Shown: positions 21,426 to 30,366 of the stretch, in pieces | How the letters are laid out: the number at the start of each line of letters is the position of its first letter | How positions within the stretch are numbered: position 1 is the first letter of the stretch | Assembly: GCA_032718475.1 (NCBI GenBank) | Contig: JAUCBJ010007420.1 | Span: 1-30,366 of the forward strand | Reading direction: 5' to 3' | Origin: Nemertoderma westbladi | Taxonomy: Eukaryota; Xenacoelomorpha; Nemertodermatida; Nemertodermatidae | DNA: 30,366 bases | Made by a program: the position numbers and the translations under genes | The notes under the pieces: model-generated | Told to the model about the DNA's origin: nothing | The model's input: only the letters and a program-made list of their open reading frames with translations | Database searches by the model: none

Positions 21426-21524
21426 GACCGGTTGTGGCTGGTGTTGTTGGCCTCAAAATGCCGCGATATTGTCTATTTGGTGACACTGTCAACACTTCAT
21501 CTCGTATGGAGTCAACCGGGGAAG
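21426..21524 (+). CDS. Guanylate cyclase catalytic domain, internal exon B (partial gene)
   Basis: This 99-nt exon enters and leaves in phase 1. GA completes the Gly codon begun by the last G of exon A. The translation then reads [19 protein letters not shown] followed by [13 protein letters not shown], and the final G starts the next codon. This is the most conserved part of class III cyclases. N and R in NTSSR match the catalytic Asn and transition-state Arg. The Cys in RYCLFGD is typical of guanylate cyclases, where adenylate cyclases carry Asp. The 5' splice site is GAAG|GTTTGT; the next in-frame codons are TTG TAG, so splicing must occur here. Joined to exon A it gives an uninterrupted domain, showing that both belong to one gene across a 20.4-kb intron. 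The exon is intact. Confidence 0.93.
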
Positions 21525-21740
21525 GTTTGTAGAGCTGAAGATAATAATTTATTTAAATTAAAAGTAAAATAAAAAATGTAAATTAATGTTTTACTTGACC
21601 ATATTGTTTTATATTGTTAGTAATATATATCATCTACGATAAATGTTGGGAAATAAACAATCAAACGAAGGATAAGAGATATTTTATGGTCCAACTTGTT
21701 TTCTTTGTTAACTCACATAATTTACCAATGTCGTATCCAG

Positions 21741-21783
21741 TACAAATTTCGGAATCATCCATGGAATTGATTTCTAAGCTACT
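21741..21783 (+). CDS. Possible next guanylate cyclase exon (C), end uncertain
   Basis: After a T-rich tract with TTAACTCAC as a possible branch site and an AG at 21739-21740, the sequence reads in exon B's frame as (V)QISESSMELISKL. The first V codon is made of the exon B G plus TA. Class III cyclases continue after MESTGE with a KIHIS..T.ELL segment, so position, phase and similarity agree. There are three problems. The join is about three residues shorter than usual. The following residues (YGCTETVERELL) do not clearly match the family. The donor (CT|GTATGG near 21784) is only one possibility; the frame stays open to 21889. It may be a real divergent exon, a relic or chance. Confidence 0.4.
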
Positions 21784-22020
21784 GTATGGTTGTACAGAGA
21801 CTGTAGAGAGAGAGTTACTCCCCTGCCAACACCAACGCCAACTGACTCTTGAATTGAATTTTGCGACCAGTAAAACACCATTTAAATAAACTTATATCGA
21901 GATGGTTTGACCCTTTCCTATATTTAACGAACAGATTTTCGGATAGTCAGATAGGCCGATAGAAAGACATACAGACTAACTAGATTTCATTTAAACTGAA
22001 AACGCACCTCAGAAATGACA

Positions 22021-22043
22021 TCAGCGACCTGGTCGGTCGCTGA
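22021..22043. other. Short inverted repeat
   Basis: TCAGCGACC and its exact complement GGTCGCTGA are separated by five bases. The arms extend imperfectly outward (GACA/TGTC with a two-base bulge). No function is evident. It could be a piece of a MITE-like repeat. Confidence 0.5.
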
Positions 22044-22286
22044 AATGTCGCAAAACCATGGCAAAAATCTTAGCATAGTTTTGTGCTTTCTTGTTGCTAC
22101 ATATAATTGACAGACATTCTTACATATTAACAGACAGTTTTTGTGCGGGAAGGTTCAAACTTTAAGTGCAATTATCTCAGAATGACATTTTTCATTTTTA
22201 AAGCACTACTCCACCACCATTTTTCAACCAAATCTTATGATTTTAGGATCATTCGAAAGGGCTTCGGCATTTCTTTAAAATTTATC

Positions 22287-22615
22287 TTATAGATGGATGC
22301 TTCTAAGGCTTTCAACAGAGTAAATTTTAACAAACTTTTTCGTAAACTGATTACTCTAGGGCTAGGGGTCCCTATTTATGTTGTTAGGTTATTGTCTTTT
22401 TGGTATAGAAATCAATGTATCACGTTTACCTGGGGGTCTTTCACCTCTAGATCTTTTTCTGTATCCAATGGCGTATTGTTATTCTATTTATTCTTGTGCC
22501 TATGGTCAATCTTTAGATTAGAGTAGAGAATTTGCGGAAAGTTAAAGTGGCATATAACACAGCTTTTCGGCTTCTATTTAAATTTCGGCGTTCTGATGAC
22601 GCCAACTCTATTTTA
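22287..22615 (+). pseudogene. Broken reverse transcriptase fragment (non-LTR type), + strand
   Basis: From 22293 the + strand reads MDASKAFNRVNFNKLF.. and continues to SVSNGV. This matches the motif A region (LDASKAFDRV) through to just before motif B (SNGVRQG) of a LINE reverse transcriptase. The QGG..LSP motif and the FADD region are missing. After about 22520 another frame reads KVAYNTAFRLLFKFRRSDD, which resembles the C-terminal (L)RVAYNNAFR segment of the same class of protein. An internal deletion and frame changes therefore removed the catalytic centre. It differs clearly in sequence from the LINE at 14877-18643. Family assignment is from motifs only. Confidence 0.6.
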
Positions 22616-22619
22616 GTTG

Positions 22620-24140
22620 GACATGCGGCGGCGGCGCCTCGTTTCATAGGCAATGTCTGGCCTGTCGTTGAGGCAGTTTTTACATACCAAAGAGTGTAGG
22701 CCAAGACGGTCTGAAACTTCACCACACATGCATGTATATTCAATGTGTACATCAGCTCCAAGTCTGATGGAGGCAGAGATTCTTAGCTGAGTTTACCCAA
22801 GTTGTACCCAAGTTTCCAGCCAATCACCATCAAAAGTAGCCAATCACCATCACCAGGGGCAGAGACTCCGTGTAATCTGGCAAGATGGTAGTTGTTGTCA
22901 CACGAGTTCACTAGTCGAGAAAACTTCTGTTCATTAAGAGGTTTACACCAGTCCCTTTGGCTGATAGACGAAGGAGGATCAATGGAGTTTACTTGACCTG
23001 ACCACATCTGGACGTTGGTCTTCATTGTCTGACTATGATTTTCACATTGCACATTTGAACCATTGAGAAGGCAAAGGACGAGGTTAGAAATGCTAGCAAT
23101 AGATGCACAATGGGCAGATTGAGCCATATCACAGAAACTAGGTATTCCTAGGCCTCCCATCCTCCATATAGTCTCCATATAGCAGGGAGTTTTGACTGGT
23201 TCCATTGAACGTCGGTTAGAGAAATGTTAAGGATGGAGACAAGGGCCTTCTTTGTAAATTGGTCAAAGTTTGCTACGAGATCGGATCTTTCTGAGCAAGG
23301 CAAACATCTCAGAACATTCAACAGATTTTGTATATGGAAACAGTTCTTCAGGAGAAAGATCGTGTTGTGACTCCCAACAGTTGATAGCCTTTTGGTCATG
23401 TGGGTCATTGCCTCTAGCTTTTTGCTCAAGCTAGATGCAAGGGATGCAGGGCCTAGGGGTGCCTCTAGACGGTCAAGGTTATCTCGTTGAATGATCCTGA
23501 TTCCAGGGCATATGCGGTCGAATTCCAAAGCAATGTGATGTTGGTTTGGGCCGCAAATCGATAGTTAACATTTGGTTGGATTTAACATGAGGCCAATGCT
23601 GGGGCATTGATTCTTGAACATATCTATATCTCAGAGAGGACAGTTTTCCAGTGATCATATGCAGAGACGTCATCCATATATCCAAGTTTGAACTTTGATT
23701 TCATTGAAGTCAAGTTTTTGTGGATCCCCCCGAGGCAGAAGCCAAATCCGGCGCCTGGGGCACCTTGCTGCATGCCTTCTTCGGATGAGAGCCTGTATTC
23801 GCCATATATTAAACTGTTTGGCAGCTCATAGCAAAGTTTATAAAAGTTATTCAAAGCAGGAGCAAACTCATTGATACATTCTGCAACGTGTATGCGGCTG
23901 ATGGTGTTGTAAGCATTTGCGAAATCCAACTTGATGAAGACATTGTCATCTTCAGCAGTGATAAGTATGGCCCTGGCAGCATGTTCAGCTGCTCTCAGAC
24001 CTCCTTTGACCCCACACCCGACCTGTTCGGGAGACAGGTGGGATGATGTTCGATTGTTGAGTACAGAGATTGCTGCCTTTGCTGCGAGCCTGCGGTAGAC
24101 TTCACCAATGGCTATTGGTCGAACCCCATTGTCTTTCTTT
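22620..24140 (-). pseudogene. Degenerate reverse transcriptase of a second, unrelated family
   Basis: The minus strand is open from 24139 to 23624. It begins KKDNGVRPIAIGEVYRRL, then EQVGCGVKGGLRAAEHAAR, LDFANAYNTISR (motif A), GMQQGAPGAGFGFCLGGIH (motif B) and KLGYMDDV (motif C). Later parts continue in other frames: IGLMLNPTKC followed by a stop, EAPLGPASLASSLSKKLEAM (23528 downward), GGLGIPSFCDMAQSAHCASI (about 23160), ARLHGVSAPGDGDWL, and a CMCG..GLHSLVC metal-binding-like motif near 22700. This order is typical of a reverse transcriptase family common in marine invertebrates, but I cannot name the element. The upstream part is missing, because the remnant begins exactly where the 39-bp array ends. 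Several frameshifts and at least one stop make it inactive. Confidence 0.75.
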
Positions 24141-27100
24141 CATGAAACTGGTTCTTAGCAGATAATCCTACACCACTATAATGAAACTGGTTCTTAGCAG
24201 ATAATCCTACACCACTAAAGTAAAACTGGTTCGTAGCAGATAATCCTACACCAATAAAATGAAACTGGTTCTTAGCAGATAATCCTACACCACTATAGTG
24301 AAACTGGTTCTTAGCAGATAATCCTACACCAATAAAGTGAAACTGGTTCTTAGCAGATAATCCTACACCACTAAAGTGAAACTGGTTCTTAGCAGATAAT
24401 CCTATACCAATAAAGTGAAACTGGTTCTTAGCAGATAATCCTACACCACTAAAGTGAAACTGGTTCTTAGCAGATAATCCTACACCACTAAAGTGAAACT
24501 GGTTCTTAGTAGATAATCCTACACCACTATAGTGAAACTGGTTCTTAGCAGATAATCCTATACCACTAAAGTGAAACTGGTTCTTAGCAGATAATCCTAC
24601 ACCACTAAAGTGAAACTGGTTCTTAGTAGATAATCCTACACCAATAAAGTGAAACTGGTTCTTAGCAGATAATCCTACACCACTAAAGTGAAACTGGTTC
24701 TTAGCAGATAATCCTATACCAATAAAGTGAAACTGGTTCTTAGCAGATAATCCTACACCACTAAAGTGAAACTGGTTCTTAGCAGATAATCCTACACCAC
24801 TAAAGTGAAACTGGTTCTTAGCAGATAATCCTACACCACTAAAGTGAAACTGGTTCTTAGTAGATAATCCTACACCACTATAGTGAAACTGGTTCTTAGC
24901 AGATAATCCTATACCACTAAAGTGAAACTGGTTCTTAGCAGATAATCCTACACCACTAAAGTGAAACTGGTTCTTAGCAGATAATCCTATACCAATAAAG
25001 TGAAACTGGTTCTTAGCAGATAATCCTACACCACTAAAGTGAAACTGGTTCTTAGCAGATAATCCTACACCACTAAAGTGAAACTGGTTCTTAGTAGATA
25101 ATCCTACACCACTATAGTGAAACTGGTTCTTAGCAGATAATCCTATACCACTAAAGTGAAACTGGTTCTTAGCAGATAATCCTACACCACTAAAGTGAAA
25201 CTGGTTCTTAGCAGATAATCCTACACCACTAAAGTAAAACTGGTTCGTAGCAGATAATCCTACACCAATAAAATGAAACTGGTTCTTAGCAGATAATCCT
25301 ACACCACTATAGTGAAACTGGTTCTTAGCAGATAATCCTATACCACTAAAGTGAAACTGGTTCTTAGCAGATAATCCTACACCACTAAAGTGAAACTGGT
25401 TCTTAGCAGATAATCCTACACCACTAAAGTAAAACTGGTTCGTAGCAGATAATCCTACACCAATAAAATGAAACTGGTTCTTAGCAGATAATCCTACACC
25501 ACTAAAGTGAAACTGGTTCTTAGCAGATAATCCTACACCACTAAAGTGAAACTGGTTCTTAGTAGATAATCCTACACCAATATAGTGAAACTGGTTCTTA
25601 GTAGATAATCCTACACCAATATAGTGAAACTGGTTCTTAGCAGATAATCCTACACCACTAAAGTGAAACTGGTTCTTAGCAGATAATCCTACACCACTAT
25701 AGTGAAACTGGTTCTTAGCAGATAATCCTATACCAATAAAGTGAAACTGGTTCTTAGCAGATAATCCTACACCACTAAAGTGAAACTGGTTCTTAGCAGA
25801 TAATCCTATACCACTAAAGTGAAACTGGTTCTTAGCAGATAATCCTACACCACTAAAGTGAAACTGGTTCTTAGCAGATAATCCTATACCACTAAAGTGA
25901 AACTGGTTCTTAGCAGATAATCCTACACCACTAAAGTGAAACTGGTTCTTAGCAGATAATCCTATACCACTAAAGTGAAACTGGTTCTTAGCAGATAATC
26001 CTATACCAATAAAGTGAAACTGGTTCTTAGCAGATAATCCTACACCACTAAAGTGAAACTGGTTCTTAGCAGATAATCCTATACCACTAAAGTGAAACTG
26101 GTTCTTAGTAGATAATCCTACACCAATATAGTGAAACTGGTTCTTAGCAGATAATCCTACACCACTAAAGTGAAACTGGTTCTTAGCAGATAATCCTACA
26201 CCACTATAGTGAAACTGGTTCTTAGCAGATAATCCTATACCAATAAAGTGAAACTGGTTCTTAGCAGATAATCCTACACCACTAAAGTGAAACTGGTTCT
26301 TAGCAGATAATCCTATACCACTAAAGTGAAACTGGTTCTTAGCAGATAATCCTACACCACTAAAGTGAAACTGGTTCTTAGTAGATAATCCTACACCACT
26401 ATAGTGAAACTGGTTCTTAGCAGATAATCCTACACCACTAAAGTGAAACTGGTTCTTAGCAGATAATCCTACACCACTATAGTGAAACTGGTTCTTAGTA
26501 GATAATCCTACACCACTAAAGTGAAACTGGTTCATAGCAGATAATCCTACACCACTATAGTGAAACTGGTTCTTAGCAGATAATCCTACACCACTAAAGT
26601 GAAACTGGTTCATAGCAGATAATCCTACACCACTATAGTGAAACTGGTTCTTAGTAGATAATCCTACACCAATAAAGTGAAACTGGTTCTTAGCAGATAA
26701 TCCTACACCACTATAGTGAAACTGGTTCTTAGCAGATAATCCTACACCAATAAAGTGAAACTGGTTCTTAGCAGATAATCCTACACCACTATAGTGAAAC
26801 TGGTTCTTAGCAGATAATCCTACACCACTATAGTGAAACTGGTTCTAGCAGATAATCCTACACCACTAAAGTGAAACTGGTTCTTAGCAGATAATCCTAT
26901 ACCAATAAAGTGAAACTGGTTCTTAGCAGATAATCCTACACCACTAAAGTGAAACTGGTTCATAGCAGATAATCCTACACCACTATAGTGAAACTGGTTC
27001 TTAGCAGATAATCCTACACCACTATAGTGAAACTGGTTCTTAGCAGATAATCCTACACCAATAAAGTGAAACTGGTTCTTAGCAGATAATCCTACACCAC

Positions 27101-30100
27101 TATAGTGAAACTGGTTCTTAGCAGATAATCCTACACCACTATAGTGAAACTGGTTCTTAGCAGATAATCCTACACCACTAAAGTGAAACTGGTTCTTAGC
27201 AGATAATCCTATACCAATAAAGTGAAACTGGTTCTTAGCAGATAATCCTACACCACTATAGTGAAACTGGTTCTTAGCAGATAATCCTACACCACTATAA
27301 TGAAACTGGTTCTTAGCAGATAATCCTACACCACTATAATGAAACTGGTTCTTAGCAGATAATCCTACACCACTATAGTGAAACTGGTTCTTAGCAGATA
27401 ATCCTACACCACTAAAGTGAAACTGGTTCTTAGCAGATAATCCTACACCAATAAAGTGAAACTGGTTCTTAGCAGATAATCCTACACCACTATAGTGAAA
27501 CTGGTTCTTAGCAGATAATCCTACACCACTATAGTGAAACTGGTTCTTAGCAGATAATCCTACACCACTATAGTGAAACTGGTTCTTAGCAGATAATCCT
27601 ACACCACTATAGTGAAACTGGTTCTTAGTAGATAATCCTACACCACTAAAGTGAAACTGGTTCATAGCAGATAATCCTACACCACTATAGTGAAACTGGT
27701 TCTTAGCAGATAATCCTACACCACTAAAGTGAAACTGGTTCATAGCAGATAATCCTACACCACTATAGTGAAACTGGTTCTTAGTAGATAATCCTACACC
27801 ACTAAAGTGAAACTGGTTCATAGCAGATAATCCTACACCACTATAGTGAAACTGGTTCTTAGTAGATAATCCTACACCACTAAAGTGAAACTGGTTCATA
27901 GCAGATAATCCTACACCACTATAGTGAAACTGGTTCTTAGCAGATAATCCTACACCACTATAGTGAAACTGGTTCTTAGCAGATAATCCTACACCAATAA
28001 AGTGAAACTGGTTCTTAGCAGATAATCCTACACCACTATAGTGAAACTGGTTCTTAGCAGATAATCCTACACCACTATAGTGAAACTGGTTCTTAGCAGA
28101 TAATCCTACACCACTATAGTGAAACTGGTTCTTAGCAGATAATCCTACACCAATAAAGTGAAACTGGTTCTTAGCAGATAATCCTACACCACTATAGTGA
28201 AACTGGTTCTTAGCAGATAATCCTACACCACTATAGTGAAACTGGTTCTTAGCAGATAATCCTACACCACTATAGTGAAACTGGTTCTTAGTAGATAATC
28301 CTACACCACTAAAGTGAAACTGGTTCTTAGCAGATAATCCTACACCAATAAAGTGAAACTGGTTCTTAGCAGATAATCCTACACCACTATAGTGAAACTG
28401 GTTCTTAGCAGATAATCCTATACCAATAAAGTGAAACTGGTTCTTAGTAGATAATCCTACACCACTATAATGAAACTGGTTCTTAGCAGATAATCCTGCA
28501 CCACTATAGTGAAACTGGTTCTTAGCAGATAATCCTACACCAATAAAGTGAAACTGGTTCTTAGCAGATAATCCTACACCACTATAGTGAAACTGGTTCT
28601 TAGCAGATAATCCTTCACCACTATAGTGAAACTGGTTCTTAGCAGATAATCCTACACCACTATAGTGAAACTGGTTCTTAGTAGATAATCCTACACCACT
28701 ATAGTGAAACTGGTTCTTAGCAGATAATCCTACACCACTAAAGTGAAACTGGTTCTTAGTAGATAATCCTACACCACTAAAGTGAAACTGGTTCTTAGTA
28801 GATAATCCTAAACCACTATAGTGAAACTGGTTCTTAGCAGATAATCCTACACCACTGAAGTGAAACTGATTCTTAGTAGATAATCCTACACCACTAAAGT
28901 GAAACTGGTTCTTACTAGATAATCCTACACCACTATAGTGAAACTGGTTCTTAGCAGATAATCCTACACCACTATAGTGAAACTGGTTCTTAGCAGATAA
29001 TCCTACACCACTACAGTGAAACTGGTTCTTAGCAGATAATCCTACACCACTATAGTGAAACTGGTTCTTAGTAGATAATCCTACACCACTATAGTGAAAC
29101 TGGTTCTTAGTAGATAATCCTACACCACTAAAGTGAAACTGGTTCATAGCAGATAATCCTACACCACTAAAGTGAAACTGGTTCTTAGCAGATAATCCTA
29201 CACCACTATAATGAAACTGGTTCTTAGCAGATAATCCTACACCACTATAGTGAAACTGGTTCTTAGCAGATAATCCTACACCACTATAGTGAAACTGGTT
29301 CTTAGCAGATAATCCTACACCGCTATAGTGAAACTGGTTCTTAGCAGATAATCCTACACCACTATAGTGAAACTGGTTCTTAGCAGATAATCCTACACCA
29401 CTATAGTGAAACTGGTTCTTAGTAGATAATCCTACACCACTAAAGTGAAACTGGTTCATAGCAGATAATCCTACACCACTAAAGTGAAACTGGTTCTTAG
29501 CAGATAATCCTACACCACTATAATGAAACTGGTTCTTAGCAGATAATCCTACACCACTATAGTGAAACTGGTTCTTAGCAGATAATCCTACACCACTATA
29601 GTGAAAATGGTTCTTAGTAGATAATCCTACACCACTAAAGTGAAACTGGTTCTTACTAGATAATCCTACACCACTAAAGTGAAACTGGTTCTTACTAGAT
29701 AATCCTACACCAATAAAGTTAAACTGGTTCTTAGTAGATAATCCTACACCACTATAGTGAAACTGGTTCATAGCAGATAATCCTACACCAATAAAGTTAA
29801 ACTGGTTCTTAGTAGATAATCCTACACCACTATAGTGAAACTGGTTCTTAGCAGATAATCCTACACCACTAAAGTGAAACTGGTTCTTAGCAGATAATCC
29901 TACACCAATAAAGTGAAACTGGTTCTTAGTAGATAATCCTACACCACTGAAGTGAAACTGGTTCTTAGTAGATAATCCTACACCACTAAAGTGAAACTGG
30001 TTCTTACTAGATAATCCTACACCACTAAAGTGAAACTGGTTCTTAGCAGATAATCCTACACCAATAAAGTGAAACTGGTTCTTAGTAGATAATCCTACAC

Positions 30101-30360
30101 CACTAAAGTGAAACTGGTTCTTAGCAGATAATCCTACACCAATAAAGTGAAACTGGTTCTTAGTAGATAATCCTACACCAATAAAGTGAAACTGGTTCTT
30201 AGCAGATAATCCTACACCAATAAAGTGAAACTGGTTCTTAGTAGATAATCCTACACCAATAAAGTGAAACTGGTTCTTAGTAGATAATCCTACACCACTA
30301 AAGTGAAACTGGTTCTTAGCAGATAATCCTACACCAATAAAGTTAAACTGGTTCTTAGTG
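24141..30360. repeat. 39-bp minisatellite, about 160 units
   Basis: Units read AAACTGGTTCTTAGCAGATA then ATCCTACACCACTAAAGTG. Variant positions alternate in recurring combinations: CTTAGCAG/CTTAGTAG/CATAGCAG/CTTACTAG, CTACACC/CTATACC, and CACTAAAG/CACTATAG/CAATAAAG. One unit lacks a base (GGTTCTAGCAG at about 26845). Of the six frames only one minus-strand frame is free of stops (HFSGVGLSAKNQF per unit), which creates ORFs of over 800 codons. Nearly every variant changes an amino acid (F/Y, S/I, V/I, A/T, K/M), so there is no sign of protein-level selection and I do not call a gene. The last bases (TTAGTGTTGGGG) leave the consensus, so the array seems to end at the window edge. Confidence 0.96.
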
Positions 30361-30366
30361 TTGGGG

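Larger units (their letters stand above)
21525..22286 (+). other. AT-rich intronic sequence after exon B
   Basis: This is single-copy, AT-rich DNA. Apart from the exon C candidate (21741 onward) and a short hairpin (22021-22043), I see nothing coding in it. Confidence 0.5.

Noticed and set aside
24112-29771. Two very long minus-strand ORFs (833 and 983 codons) with a 13-residue repeat
   Set aside because: They arise from a 39-bp unit with one stop-free frame. Almost all variation between units is nonsynonymous, a 1-bp deletion near 26845 breaks the frame, and no signal, start context or non-repeat domain is attached.

Overview
The window is eukaryotic, from an animal and probably a marine invertebrate. 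It has spliced coding exons, non-LTR retrotransposons and very large minisatellites, and no prokaryotic features. The phylum cannot be decided from the sequence. About 22 of the 30.4 kb is tandem repeat.

The host gene lies on the + strand and is a class III nucleotide cyclase, most likely a guanylate cyclase. One intact exon is at 851-1000. The next exon of the same catalytic domain is at 21426-21524, 20,425 bp downstream, and joins it in the correct phase. A weaker candidate for a third exon starts at 21741. The exons upstream and the rest of the C-terminus are not visible here.

Layout: 1-670 is a 12-bp minisatellite, presumably in the preceding intron. 671-850 is the end of that intron and 851-1000 is cyclase exon A. 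1007-2466 is a 5'-truncated antisense LINE that starts six bases into the next intron. 2467-14876 is a roughly 48-bp minisatellite. 14877-18643 is a complete-looking antisense LINE with one intact APE endonuclease/reverse transcriptase ORF. 18644-21075 is more of the 48-bp array. 21076-21425 is single-copy intron and 21426-21524 is cyclase exon B. 21525-22286 is AT-rich intron with the exon C candidate. 22287-24140 holds two unrelated broken reverse transcriptase genes facing each other. 24141-30360 is a 39-bp minisatellite of about 160 units.

The central observation is where the 48-bp unit comes from. It is the last 34 nt of cyclase exon A plus the first 14 nt of the following intron. The intron is therefore filled with about 300 copies of its own exon end and 5' splice site. 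Because of the unit's length and phase, any unit spliced in as a 33-nt mini-exon would keep the cyclase reading frame. Long ORFs within the three arrays come from unit lengths divisible by three and are not annotated as genes.
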